DNA from: an uncultured Alphaproteobacteria bacterium
GTDB taxonomy: Bacteria > Pseudomonadota > Alphaproteobacteria > HIMB59 > GCA-002718135
DNA length: 52,948 nt
Reading direction: 5' to 3'
NCBI GenBank assembly: GCA_902596065.1
Contig: CACJSL010000006.1
Span: 1-52,948, forward strand
Below are positions 18,607-28,828 of the stretch, in pieces (position 1 is the first letter of the stretch; the number at the start of each line of letters is the position of its first letter). A program made the position numbers and the translations under genes. The notes below the pieces were generated by a model that had not been told where the DNA came from, did no database searches, and was given only the letters and a program-made list of their open reading frames with translations.

Positions 18607-19419
18607 CTATTCCGCTGGGTGATTGTTTCGTATAAATTTTTTTAAAATTGCTAGAGATTTACCAGCCTCCTCAAGTAGTATCATATGACCACAGTTCTCA
18701 ATGACTTCTACTTCAGAATCTTTAATATTATCAGCTAATTTTTTACCTTCTTTTACTGGGCACATTCTGTCTCTATCACCAAGAATATTAATAGCTGGAC
18801 ATTTTATTTTTTTTGCAGCTTCAAAACCATTTTTATAATTATCGCATGCTCTAAAATCAACTCCTAAAGCATTTTTAACCGAACCATTAATTACGATAGA
18901 TCCTCCTAGATTTATGTGATGCAGACCAGGTACGGGATGTCCACCAAAATGGCCAGCAGGTCCATGGGCCCAATCCATCATAAGATCAACTGCTTTTGGG
19001 TCTCCTTTTTCTGCTAATTCTAAAAGTTCTGGGTTCATGGGTATAGCTCCTGCTCCACCCATTAAACCAATAGATCTAATTTTATCTGGAAACTGTGATG
19101 CACATTCCATGACTACTAAGCAGCCTTGTGAATGACCAACAAGCGATGCTTCTTTAACACCAACAGAGTCAATTACATCTGCAATCCACTTACCTTGTTC
19201 TTCAATAGATTCTAGTGCAGGACCCTCTGAATATCCGTGTCCAGGAAGATCAATCGCTAAAACACTATAACCATGAAATGCAAAATATCGGGTTTGTAAA
19301 ACCCATGTAATATGGCTCAATCCACTTCCATGAATAAAAATGATAAGAGGTTTTTTTTTATCAAATGGTCTTCCACCTGTAGAAGCAAAAACCTCTTTTT
19401 TGTTTACTGTAAACTTCAT
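18607..19419 (-). CDS. Alpha/beta hydrolase
   Basis: IIFIHGSGLSHITW, DLPGHGYSEG, LVGHSQGCLV, catalytic NCGHMILLEE. Confidence 0.88.
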   Translation of the reverse strand: MKFTVNKKEVFASTGGRPFDKKKPLIIFIHGSGLSHITWVLQTRYFAFHGYSVLAIDLPGHGYSEGPALESIEEQGKWIADVIDSVGVKEASLVGHSQGCLVVMECASQFPDKIRSIGLMGGAGAIPMNPELLELAEKGDPKAVDLMMDWAHGPAGHFGGHPVPGLHHINLGGSIVINGSVKNALGVDFRACDNYKNGFEAAKKIKCPAINILGDRDRMCPVKEGKKLADNIKDSEVEVIENCGHMILLEEAGKSLAILKKFIRNNHPAE

Positions 19420-20726
19420 TTGTTTGCTACCAATCTTGGTTTTTCAGCAGCTCTAAAGCCATCTTCAAAATCATTGATAATATCATCGATATCTTCAATT
19501 CCTACAGAAAGTCTGATCATATCATGAGACATATTCGCTAATTTTAGAGTAGCTTCATCCATTTGAGAATGAGTAGCTGAAGCAGGATGTATTACAAGAG
19601 TTCTTGTATCACCAACATTAGCTAGATGAGAAGCTAGTTTAACATTATCTATAAATGCAGCTCCAGCTTCTTTGCCTCCCTTAATACCAAAAGCAATCAT
19701 AGAACCAGTACCTTTAGGAAGAAGAGTTTTTGCTAACTCATAATCAGGATTGTCTTTTAGACTTGCATGTGAAACCCAAGCAACACTTTTATGATTACTT
19801 AAATATTCAACCATTTTTAATGCATTTGAACAATGTTTTTCCATTCTAACTGATAAAGTTTCAATGCCTTGTAAAACATTCCATGCATTTTGAGGGCTTA
19901 AACATGGGCCCATATCTCGCATTCCCTCAGCTCTAGCTTTCATTGTAAAAGCAACTGGTCCAAATTCCTCAGCAAAAGATAAGCCGTGATACCCTTCATA
20001 AGGTTCAGTCATTGTAGGAAACTTATCAGTTTTTAACCAATCAAATTTTCCACCTTCTACCAAAATTCCTGCCATAGATGATCCATGACCTGCCATCCAT
20101 TTAGTCAAAGAATGAACTACGATATCCGCTCCATGTTCTAATGGTTTAAACAAATAAGGAGTTTGATAAGTGCTATCAATTATTACTGGAATTCCAGCCT
20201 CATTAGCTATTTTAACTATTTCAGGCATATTCATTAATTCATTACCTGGATTACCAACTAGTTCACCAAATATACATTTAGTATTTTCTTGTATAGCTTT
20301 TTTAAATCCTTCTGTATCTCTAGGCTTAACAAAAGTTGCTTTGATGCCAAATTTAGGAAGAGTTAAACGAAAAAGATTTACTGTTCCTCCATATAATTGA
20401 GAAGAAACAACTACATGATCTCCAGTATTACATAAAGTCATAATAGCCAAAAATATTGCACTCATACCTGATGCTGTTGCTAATGCAGCAGTACCACCTT
20501 CTAATGCAGCAACACGTTCTTCTAAAACTTGAACAGTCGGATTTGAAATTCTACTATATATATGACCTCCCTGCTCTAAATTAAATAAAGCTGCAGCATG
20601 GTCAACATCATCAAACAAATAAGAAGTTGTTTGATATATAGGTACTTGTCGTGAGCCTGCATTCTTGCTTGGCATATAACCGCCATGCAAACTAATAGTA
20701 TCGAATTTGTAAGTTTTTGGATCCAT
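19416..20726 (-). CDS. Cys/Met-metabolism PLP enzyme, likely O-acetylhomoserine sulfhydrylase (MetY-like)
   Basis: YSRISNPTVQVLEERVAALEGG, PLP-Lys VHSLTKWMAGHGSSMAG, GKFDW, GYHGLSF insertion typical of MetY. Confidence 0.8.
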   Translation of the reverse strand: MDPKTYKFDTISLHGGYMPSKNAGSRQVPIYQTTSYLFDDVDHAAALFNLEQGGHIYSRISNPTVQVLEERVAALEGGTAALATASGMSAIFLAIMTLCNTGDHVVVSSQLYGGTVNLFRLTLPKFGIKATFVKPRDTEGFKKAIQENTKCIFGELVGNPGNELMNMPEIVKIANEAGIPVIIDSTYQTPYLFKPLEHGADIVVHSLTKWMAGHGSSMAGILVEGGKFDWLKTDKFPTMTEPYEGYHGLSFAEEFGPVAFTMKARAEGMRDMGPCLSPQNAWNVLQGIETLSVRMEKHCSNALKMVEYLSNHKSVAWVSHASLKDNPDYELAKTLLPKGTGSMIAFGIKGGKEAGAAFIDNVKLASHLANVGDTRTLVIHPASATHSQMDEATLKLANMSHDMIRLSVGIEDIDDIINDFEDGFRAAEKPRLVANK

Positions 20727-20727
20727 T

Positions 20728-22443
20728 TTAAATCTCCTTTGCCTTTTTCCTTAGTTCAAATTTTTGTATTTTTCCCGTCGAAGTCTTTGGTAGTTCACCA
20801 AAGATAACATATTTTGGCCTCTTAAATCCAGCCATATTTTCTTTACAAAATGAAATTATTTCATCTGAGCTAGCTTCTTTTCCCGGAGCTAATTCTACAA
20901 AAGCACATGGTGTTTCTCCCCATTTTTCATCAGGTTTTGCTACAACAGCGACTAATGAGACAGCAGGGTGCTTTGCCACTACATTCTCTACTTCTACCGA
21001 TGAAATATTTTCCCCACCAGATATAATGATATCTTTTGAACGATCTTTGATTTGAATATATCCATCTGGGTAAACAACAGCTAAATCCCCAGAGTGGAAC
21101 CAACCATTTCTCATAGAAGACTCAGTAGCTTCTTTATTTTTATAATATCCTTTCATGACAACATTTCCTCTAATAAGAATTTCACCCATTGTTTTCCCGT
21201 CTTTAGGAACAGGGATATGTGTTTCAGGATCTGCAACCACTGCCTCTTCAAGATTTGGATAGCGAACTCCTTGTCTCGCATTTAAATCTGCTTTTTCACT
21301 ATTTGAAAGATTATTCCATTCTTCATTCCACGCACATTGTAAAACATGGCCATAAGTTTCTGTTAGTCCATAAACATGCATGACTTCAAATCCTAAGTTA
21401 TCCATTTTTTCTAAGATGGCACTTGTTGGGGGAGCTCCTGCAGTTAGAACGTAAATTTTATGATTGATTTCTTTTTTATCTTTTTCTTCAGCATTGGCTA
21501 TTAAATTTAATACTATAGGGGCGCCACCAAAATGAGTTACTTTGTGTTTATCAATTAAATTATAAATGTCTTTGGCAACTATGTATCTACAACATACGAC
21601 TTTGGCATGTACTAAAGCTGCAGTCCAAGGATAACCCCATCCATTACAATGAAACATTGGAACAGTTGCTAGATATGTGAGTTTGTTTGTCATATTCCAA
21701 GCTGTCACACTTCCTGTGGACATTAAATAGGAGCCTCTGTGATGATATACAACGCCTTTTGGCTTTCCTGTTGTCCCTGAAGTGTAACTTAACGAAATTG
21801 CTTGCCATTCATCTTTTGGTAAAGACCAGTTAAAATTGTCTTCACCTGTTTTTAAAAATTCTTCATACGTCCAATCTCCAATTTTTTCACCCTCTCCATC
21901 TTTAAAGATTGCTTGATCATCATGAATATCAATTATGGGAATTTTTTTTCCATAAATACTAAGTGCCTTTTTAATAGTTGGGGAAAACTGAGTATCTGTA
22001 ATTAATATCTTAGCATCACTATGGTCTAAAATATAGGCAATGGTTTCTGCGTCTAATCTAGTATTGATTGTATTAACAACGCCACCCGTCATGGGAATCG
22101 AGTAATGTGCTTCTAGTAATTCTGGTGTATTTGCTGCAATAATAGATACGGTACTACCTAGACCAATACCTTGCTTGGTCAGCGCACTAGCAAATTTTGT
22201 ACAACGGTTATATGTTTGAAGCCATGTGTAGCTTCTATTGCCATAAACTACTGAGTCATAATTTGGATAAATATCTTTAGCACGTGTAATAAAACTTAAT
22301 GGAGATAGGGGGATATAATTAGCTTTATTTTTATCAAGACCTGTTGAAAATTGATTCATGAAAGTGTTTATAGCATTAAAAAAAATAATTAAAATCCCTA
22401 GTGAAGAATATGAATTAATTAAATAGAGGTTTGCCTGTATCAA
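20728..22443 (-). CDS. AMP-forming acyl-CoA synthetase (DmdB-like branch possible)
   Basis: SYTSGTTGKPKGVVYHHRG, HSGDLAVVYPDGYIQIKDRSKDIIISGGENISS, TSTGKIQKFELR; true start probably internal MNQFSTG. Confidence 0.88.
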   Translation of the reverse strand: MIQANLYLINSYSSLGILIIFFNAINTFMNQFSTGLDKNKANYIPLSPLSFITRAKDIYPNYDSVVYGNRSYTWLQTYNRCTKFASALTKQGIGLGSTVSIIAANTPELLEAHYSIPMTGGVVNTINTRLDAETIAYILDHSDAKILITDTQFSPTIKKALSIYGKKIPIIDIHDDQAIFKDGEGEKIGDWTYEEFLKTGEDNFNWSLPKDEWQAISLSYTSGTTGKPKGVVYHHRGSYLMSTGSVTAWNMTNKLTYLATVPMFHCNGWGYPWTAALVHAKVVCCRYIVAKDIYNLIDKHKVTHFGGAPIVLNLIANAEEKDKKEINHKIYVLTAGAPPTSAILEKMDNLGFEVMHVYGLTETYGHVLQCAWNEEWNNLSNSEKADLNARQGVRYPNLEEAVVADPETHIPVPKDGKTMGEILIRGNVVMKGYYKNKEATESSMRNGWFHSGDLAVVYPDGYIQIKDRSKDIIISGGENISSVEVENVVAKHPAVSLVAVVAKPDEKWGETPCAFVELAPGKEASSDEIISFCKENMAGFKRPKYVIFGELPKTSTGKIQKFELRKKAKEI

Positions 22444-24721
22444 GAGTATGTCGGATACGCTCTTGTGTTGGTTTTTGCTTTATTAAATCAATGAAAATTT
22501 CTCTCTCAAGATCATATAAATCTTGTTCATTTAATATAGCTGAAGGATTAGTTTCTCCACCTCTCAACATATATCCAAGTTTTTTACCAACTTCTATGCC
22601 GTGATCACCTATCACTTTTTTATCTTTCAATTCATTCAAAATATCTAGCATTTCAGACATAATAGTTGGTCCAGGCAAGGTAAATGAAGCGCCCTCTAAG
22701 GCTTTATAGTTTTCTTTATTGGTAAAAATAATATTATCTGCTTCTTCTATTAATCGATCTCTACTCATTACCAAGATGTCTTGATCACCTAAAAATTGTT
22801 TAGCCTTTGCTTTTGATGGAGAGTCAGCAGTTGTGGCATAACCAATTAAATTAAAAACTTTAAGAGACAATAATTTTGGATCATTTTTAATTTCAGGATG
22901 ATTAGACCAGCGTCTTAACATTTCTTTGCACCCCCCACCTGCAGGAATGAGCCCGACAAGAGTCTCAACTAAACCTAAAACAGAATTGGAATGTGCTGCA
23001 ACAAAACTAGTTTGTGACACAACCTCATAACCACCTCCAATTGCCAAGCCAGAAGGACAAGATACAACTGGGAAATCTGCATGCTGTAATCGATAGAGTG
23101 ATTGTTGAAAATTGTTAAGAAATAGATCAATTTCATCAAATTTTTTACTCACTGCTTTATCATAAAAATAATTTAAGTTTACTCCTGCAGAAAATTGCAT
23201 TGCATCATTTGCAAGAACAATCCCATCATATTTTTCATTACATAAATCATAAGCTTTATTTAAACAGTCATTAGTTAATCCATCAAGAGCATTTGCTTTG
23301 GTATGAAATTCAACACAAATAAATCTTGATCTACCTTGAACTTCCCAAATAGATGCAGAAGGGTTATTAAAAATCGGAGAAGATGATTTTTTGATGTCTG
23401 ATAAATTTATTACACCTTTTGGTCTTTTCATTGGTACATAAGATTGTTTTGGATGAAAATAATGTAATGATCTCTCAGCAACACTGAATAGTGATTTTTT
23501 TTGATCAAGAAGTTGTTTTATAAAAGGGGGGATTTTGTCATCTTTCCCAAGTTTTGAAACAAAATTTATAATTCCAATTTCATTAAGTATTTCAAAAGGG
23601 CCCTTTGACCAATTAAATCCACACTTCATTGCATCATCAATATCATTGAAATTTTCTGTGACATCAGGCACTAAACTTGACGCATATAAAATTGTTTTTT
23701 TCATAATAGACCATGCGTATTTTCCATAGACATCTTCTCTATTTAAAACCTTGTTAATATCCATTACTTCAGGAAGCTGTAAATTTACTTTTTTCGATTC
23801 ACTATAAGTGTAATTATTATAATTTAGAGACTCTAACACTTTTGTTCCTGATGATTTGTTCATTCGAAAGAACCCCCCTTTTCCTTTTCTTCCTGTGTAA
23901 CCATCATCAATAAGTTTTTTTATAATTGGTAGCTCTGTTCCTACTTGATGAAAAGAATCGCTGGTAGGTAATTCTTTTATAAAACTTTTTAAAACATCGG
24001 ACATTAGATCAATGCCAATTAAATCATATAAACCAAATATTCCTGTTTTAGGAATACCAAGCGGTCTTCCAAATACAGCATCAGCTTCTTCAACGGTAAG
24101 TCCAAGATTAAAAGCCTCAGTCATTGCAACTTGCATTGCATAAACACCTACACGGTTTCCTAAAAAGCCTGGTGAGTCCTTACAAACAACAACTGTCTTG
24201 CCTAGTATCTTATCTCCAAATGTAACTAGATCACTTATTTTTTCTTTGTCATTTTGTGGTCCAATAACTAATTCAAGTAATCGCATATAACGCACTGGAT
24301 TAAAAAAATGTGTAATACAAAAAACTTTTTTCATCTCATCTGACATATCCTCTGTTAGAACTTTAAGTGGGATAGACGATGTATTTGATGATACTAGTGC
24401 TCCAGGTTTGCGCAAATTATCAATTTTAGAATAGATTGATTTTTTAATATCTATTCTCTCTACAACTGCTTCCACAACCCAATCTGCTTCTTTTATTTTT
24501 TCAATATCATTGTCTATACTTCCAGGAATAATTTTACTTAAACACTCATCTTCCATTAATAGTGGGGGTCTGGAATTTTTAATTCTTTCACATGCTCCTG
24601 ATGCAATATCTTTTGTTAAATCTAGTAAATGAACTTGCAAACCTGCATTTGCAACTTGTGCAGCAATTCCACTGCCCATAGTACCAGAGCCAATTACAAC
24701 AACTTTTAATATTTTCATCAT
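22415..24721 (-). CDS. 3-hydroxyacyl-CoA dehydrogenase / enoyl-CoA hydratase bifunctional protein
   Basis: N-terminal VVVIGSGTMGSGIAAQVANAG, SSNTSSIPL, ITHFFNPV; C-terminal crotonase region GGGYEV; start moved from 24862 to MMKILKV. Confidence 0.9.
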   Translation of the reverse strand: MMKILKVVVIGSGTMGSGIAAQVANAGLQVHLLDLTKDIASGACERIKNSRPPLLMEDECLSKIIPGSIDNDIEKIKEADWVVEAVVERIDIKKSIYSKIDNLRKPGALVSSNTSSIPLKVLTEDMSDEMKKVFCITHFFNPVRYMRLLELVIGPQNDKEKISDLVTFGDKILGKTVVVCKDSPGFLGNRVGVYAMQVAMTEAFNLGLTVEEADAVFGRPLGIPKTGIFGLYDLIGIDLMSDVLKSFIKELPTSDSFHQVGTELPIIKKLIDDGYTGRKGKGGFFRMNKSSGTKVLESLNYNNYTYSESKKVNLQLPEVMDINKVLNREDVYGKYAWSIMKKTILYASSLVPDVTENFNDIDDAMKCGFNWSKGPFEILNEIGIINFVSKLGKDDKIPPFIKQLLDQKKSLFSVAERSLHYFHPKQSYVPMKRPKGVINLSDIKKSSSPIFNNPSASIWEVQGRSRFICVEFHTKANALDGLTNDCLNKAYDLCNEKYDGIVLANDAMQFSAGVNLNYFYDKAVSKKFDEIDLFLNNFQQSLYRLQHADFPVVSCPSGLAIGGGYEVVSQTSFVAAHSNSVLGLVETLVGLIPAGGGCKEMLRRWSNHPEIKNDPKLLSLKVFNLIGYATTADSPSKAKAKQFLGDQDILVMSRDRLIEEADNIIFTNKENYKALEGASFTLPGPTIMSEMLDILNELKDKKVIGDHGIEVGKKLGYMLRGGETNPSAILNEQDLYDLEREIFIDLIKQKPTQERIRHTLDTGKPLFN

Positions 24722-24832
24722 TTTTTTCTTGAGGCTTATATAGAAAAAATCACAAATCTCACCATTTGTAATGAAAATAATTAGCGTATTAGGGTGGAAA
24801 TTATAGTAAATATCTTCTAATAGGCCCACAAA

Positions 24833-26215
24833 ATGAAAAAGAACCCTGCAAGAAACGTCCATTTAGTAAAAGGACCTACTAACTTATTAGAGAAAATTAA
24901 TCTTTCCATAGATATAGATTCTCGTCTTTATAAAGAAGATATTGAGGCATCTATAGCTCATGTAAAAATGCTTTCTAAAACAAAAATAATTTCATCTTCT
25001 GAAGGAAAAATAATATTAAAAGGTCTTAATAATATTTTAAAAGATATTGAAAAAGGAAAAGTAAAATTTTCAAATAAGCATGAGGATATTCATATGAATA
25101 TTGAAGCTCTCTTATTTAAAAAAGTTGGTAATGTAGCAGGTAAATTACATACTGCTAGATCTCGAAATGATCAAGTAGTTACTGATTTTAAGCTATGGAT
25201 TAGAGAAAATTCAAATAATATAGATAAATTATGTAAAAATTTTCAAAAAATTTTGATCAATGTTGCCAAAAAAAATATTTCTTCAGTAATGCCTGGTTAT
25301 ACGCATCTCCAAATTGCACAACCAATCACATTAGCTCATCATCTTTTAGCTTATGTAGAAATGATAGGACGTGACAGAGAAAGAATAAAAGATTGTGTTA
25401 ATAGACTTAACGAAAATCCACTTGGCAGTGGCGCTTTGGCGGGAACCTCTTTTCCTATTGATCGTTTAATGACTTCTAAAATTTTGGGCTTTAATAAACC
25501 AACTAATAATTCAGTAGATAGTGTTTCAGATAGAGATTTTGTAATAGAGTTTTTGTTTTGCCTTACATTAATAAGTGTTCATTTATCAAGATTAGCTGAA
25601 GAAATAATTATTTGGTCAAGCCAACAATATGATTTTATTAAACTCCCAGATGAAATAGCAACGGGAAGCTCCATTATGCCACAAAAGAAAAATCCTGATG
25701 GCGCAGAATTAGTAAGGGCTCAAGCAGCAACTACTATTGGAAATTTGAATTCATTGTTAGTTTTATTAAAAGGCTTGCCTATGACATATAGTAAAGATCT
25801 TCAAAAAGATAAACAAATAACATTTGATAGCTTTGATACTGTACATCTTGGACTGAATGTAATGTCAGAAATAATAGATAAAGCTAAATTTAATATAAAA
25901 AGTATGAGAGAGGCTACTGACTTTTCTTATTCAACTGCAACTGATTTAGCTGATTGGCTTGTTAGATATCTTAAGTATACTTTTCGAGATGCATATAAAA
26001 TAACAGGTAAAATTGTTGCTTATGCTGAAAAAAATAACAAAATGCTAAATGAACTAACATTAAAAGATTTTCAAAAATTTGATAACAAAATTAATAAAAA
26101 TATTTTTACAGTTCTTTCATCAATTAATAGTGTTAAAAGTAAAAAAAGTTATGGTGGAACATCTCCAGAAAATGTTAAAAAATCAATTTCTAAAGCAATA
26201 AAAAGATATTTATGA
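24833..26215 (+). CDS. argH: Argininosuccinate lyase
   Basis: LHTARSRNDQV, GSSIMPQKKNPD signature. Confidence 0.95.
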   Translation: MKKNPARNVHLVKGPTNLLEKINLSIDIDSRLYKEDIEASIAHVKMLSKTKIISSSEGKIILKGLNNILKDIEKGKVKFSNKHEDIHMNIEALLFKKVGNVAGKLHTARSRNDQVVTDFKLWIRENSNNIDKLCKNFQKILINVAKKNISSVMPGYTHLQIAQPITLAHHLLAYVEMIGRDRERIKDCVNRLNENPLGSGALAGTSFPIDRLMTSKILGFNKPTNNSVDSVSDRDFVIEFLFCLTLISVHLSRLAEEIIIWSSQQYDFIKLPDEIATGSSIMPQKKNPDGAELVRAQAATTIGNLNSLLVLLKGLPMTYSKDLQKDKQITFDSFDTVHLGLNVMSEIIDKAKFNIKSMREATDFSYSTATDLADWLVRYLKYTFRDAYKITGKIVAYAEKNNKMLNELTLKDFQKFDNKINKNIFTVLSSINSVKSKKSYGGTSPENVKKSISKAIKRYL

Positions 26216-26403
26216 TAAAAAACTTTTTAATCGTTATTCCAATTCTTTTTTTAATATCTAGTTGTGGAAAAGTTGGACCTCTTGCATTACCAGAAGAAAA
26301 GTTAGATAAATCAATAATTACTTATCCTTGTGATGAAATATGCATGGAAAAATTTGAAGCTGAAAAACAAAGACAGCAATCTGTTATTTTGCAAACAGAC
26401 TAA
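26212..26403 (+). CDS. Small lipoprotein (LptM/YifL-like)
   Basis: Lipobox LISSC followed by GKVGPLALPEE; between argH and lysA. Confidence 0.75.
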   Translation: MIKNFLIVIPILFLISSCGKVGPLALPEEKLDKSIITYPCDEICMEKFEAEKQRQQSVILQTD

Positions 26404-27647
26404 TGGATATTCTTTTTAATAATAATAGGCCCTTTATTGAGGGAGTGAGTGTTGATGAAATTACAAAATCTTTTTCTACTCCATTGTATATATATTCTCA
26501 AAAAAAAATTGAAAAAGCATATAACAATCTAAAAGAAAATTTAGGAGTAGAAATTTTTTATGCGGTAAAAGCAAACTCAAATTTAGCTATTTTAAAATTA
26601 CTAAATAATTGTGGTGCAGGTTCAGACACAGTATCTGCTGGAGAAATTCAAAGGTCTATTAAAGTCGGATTCAATCCTAATAAAATAATTTATGAAGGTG
26701 TTGGTAAGTCAAAAGAAGATATAGAATATGCTATTATTAATAATATTCGTTTAATTAACGCCGAATCTTTAAATGAACTTATACTAATAAATAAAATAGC
26801 AAAAAATTTAAATAAAACTGTTAGTGTTGGTGTGCGTCTTAATCCTGATATTGATAGTCTAACTTTAAGTAAAATTTCTACTGGTAAAAAAACTGATAAA
26901 TTCGGAATTCCTATTAATGAGTTAAATAATATTATATCTGCAATTGAATCACTAAATAATATTAAATTAAAAGGATTAAGTTGCCACGTAGGAAGTCAAA
27001 TTAGTGAAATGATAATTTTTGAAAAGGTATTTAATACCATGAAAGAAGCCGCTTCACTTTCAATGTCCAAAGGAATAAATATTGAATATGTTGATTTAGG
27101 CGGAGGTTTTGCTGTTAATTATAATAAAAACATAAATGATTTAAATGTTAAAGAAATAGGAAGGCTTACTAGTTCTATTTTTAAAGATGTTCCTTACAAA
27201 ATTTCTTTTGAACCTGGAAGGTATCTGGTGGCAAAAGCAGGGATTATCATTACAAAAATTTTAAATATAAAAAAAAATGGTGGTATAAATTTTATAATTA
27301 CTGATGCTGGTATGCACACTTTAATTAGACCAGCTATGTATAATTCAGTTCATCAGATTGAAGCCTTAGATCAATCAAGTAATAAAAAAGTAAATTATAC
27401 AATAGCAGGTCCAATTTGTGAAAGTTCAGATATCCTTGCTAAAGATGTAGTTTTGTCAGAACAAAAAGAAAATAATTTTTTATTTGTACATGATACTGGT
27501 GCTTATGGAGCCGCTATGGCATCTAATTATAATTCTAGAGGTTTGCCAAATGAATTACTAATTAATGAAGACAAATATTCTATAATTCATGCAGAAGAAA
27601 AAACGTCAGATATAATAACGCGAGACTTAATTCCTGATTGGCTTTAA
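26403..27647 (+). CDS. lysA: Diaminopimelate decarboxylase
   Basis: FYAVKANSNLAILKLL, GLSCHVGSQI, EPGRYLVAKAG, CESSDILAKD, GAYGAAMASNYNSR. Confidence 0.95.
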   Translation: MDILFNNNRPFIEGVSVDEITKSFSTPLYIYSQKKIEKAYNNLKENLGVEIFYAVKANSNLAILKLLNNCGAGSDTVSAGEIQRSIKVGFNPNKIIYEGVGKSKEDIEYAIINNIRLINAESLNELILINKIAKNLNKTVSVGVRLNPDIDSLTLSKISTGKKTDKFGIPINELNNIISAIESLNNIKLKGLSCHVGSQISEMIIFEKVFNTMKEAASLSMSKGINIEYVDLGGGFAVNYNKNINDLNVKEIGRLTSSIFKDVPYKISFEPGRYLVAKAGIIITKILNIKKNGGINFIITDAGMHTLIRPAMYNSVHQIEALDQSSNKKVNYTIAGPICESSDILAKDVVLSEQKENNFLFVHDTGAYGAAMASNYNSRGLPNELLINEDKYSIIHAEEKTSDIITRDLIPDWL

Positions 27648-28072
27648 TTTATTAATTGATGAATTATTTTTGCAATATCATTAATGATCATATTTAAATT
27701 AAAAAAAAACTCATTTATGTAAAACTTTATAAGTACTAATGAATTAATATTTGAATTTTGAAAAAACCAATAAAGAATAATTAATAAAATAACAAATAAA
27801 ACTAACAAAATAGAATTTAAAATACTTACCTTGGGCTCTTGAACATAGGTTGATGGAAGGTTTGAAATAGATGTTTTGTTTTTTTCTTGCTTTAAAGAAC
27901 TGCTATCATTTACTTCAGGAGTTAGATCTTCTCTAACATTATCATCAAAAACTTGACTCTCTTGAAACCATTGGTTTCCACAATTAGCACATTGAACATT
28001 TCTGCCATCAGGCTTCAATTCAGCTGAATTAACAAGGTATTTAGAATTACAAGAATTACATGAAATCAACAT
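27644..28072 (-). CDS. MJ0042-type zinc-ribbon protein with TM
   Basis: ISCNSCNSKYLVNSAELKPDGRNVQCANCGNQWF. Confidence 0.85.
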   Translation of the reverse strand: MLISCNSCNSKYLVNSAELKPDGRNVQCANCGNQWFQESQVFDDNVREDLTPEVNDSSSLKQEKNKTSISNLPSTYVQEPKVSILNSILLVLFVILLIILYWFFQNSNINSLVLIKFYINEFFFNLNMIINDIAKIIHQLIN

Positions 28073-28129
28073 AATTTAAATTTATAATATATATTCATTT
28101 AAACATAACATATAAAATAAAATCTAGTA

Positions 28130-28828
28130 ATGTTTGCAAGATCAATTCTTTTTTATCTTTTATTGGGTATATGGACTATTTTTATGGGGATAGCTTGTCT
28201 TCCTTATTTTATTTTACCTTTTGCTTATCTTAGGCAACCAGTAAAAATTTGGATATCAGGTATTTTTTTATTACTAAAAAATATTTGTCAAATAACTCAT
28301 GAGTTACAAGGAAAAAAGAATATACCTTTGCATTCTGTTCTAATAGCTTCAAAACACCAATCAGCTTTTGAAACTTTCGCTTTATTTTATTATATTCCAA
28401 ATTCTATCTTTATTCACAAGAAACAACTTTTCTTAATTCCAATATTTGGTCAATATTTAAAAAAAATAAATATGATCTCTATAGATCGTCAAAAAGGAAT
28501 CAGCGCAATTCGATCAATGATGATAAATGCAAAAAAAAAAATAAATGATGGATATTCAATAATTATCTTTCCTGAAGGTACTAGAAAAAAACCTGGTGAC
28601 AAACCAGATTATAAATCAGGATTTATAGCAATCTATAATGAAATGAAAACCAAGATACTCCCTGTTGCTCTAAACTCAGGTAATTGTTGGCCGAAAAATA
28701 CTTTTATTCTAAAACCAGGACATATTATTATTAAGATCATGCCCTTAATTGAAGAAAATTTAAAAAAAAATGAAATTTTATTTAATCTACAAAAAGTTAT
28801 AGAAAATGAAACAAATAAAATTATTTAG
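28130..28828 (+). CDS. plsC: 1-acyl-sn-glycerol-3-phosphate acyltransferase
   Basis: ASKHQSAFETF (HX4-5D-type region), IIIFPEGTRKKPG. Confidence 0.85.
   Translation: MFARSILFYLLLGIWTIFMGIACLPYFILPFAYLRQPVKIWISGIFLLLKNICQITHELQGKKNIPLHSVLIASKHQSAFETFALFYYIPNSIFIHKKQLFLIPIFGQYLKKINMISIDRQKGISAIRSMMINAKKKINDGYSIIIFPEGTRKKPGDKPDYKSGFIAIYNEMKTKILPVALNSGNCWPKNTFILKPGHIIIKIMPLIEENLKKNEILFNLQKVIENETNKII

Noticed and set aside
19416-20726. Methionine gamma-lyase
   Set aside because: GKFDW and GYHG insertions fit O-acetylhomoserine sulfhydrylase better, and metX is present; not excluded without a phylogeny
24722-24862. N-terminal extension of the HAD/ECH protein (815-aa track ORF)
   Set aside because: Extra residues have no family similarity and overlap argH; MMKILKVVVIGSG is the natural start
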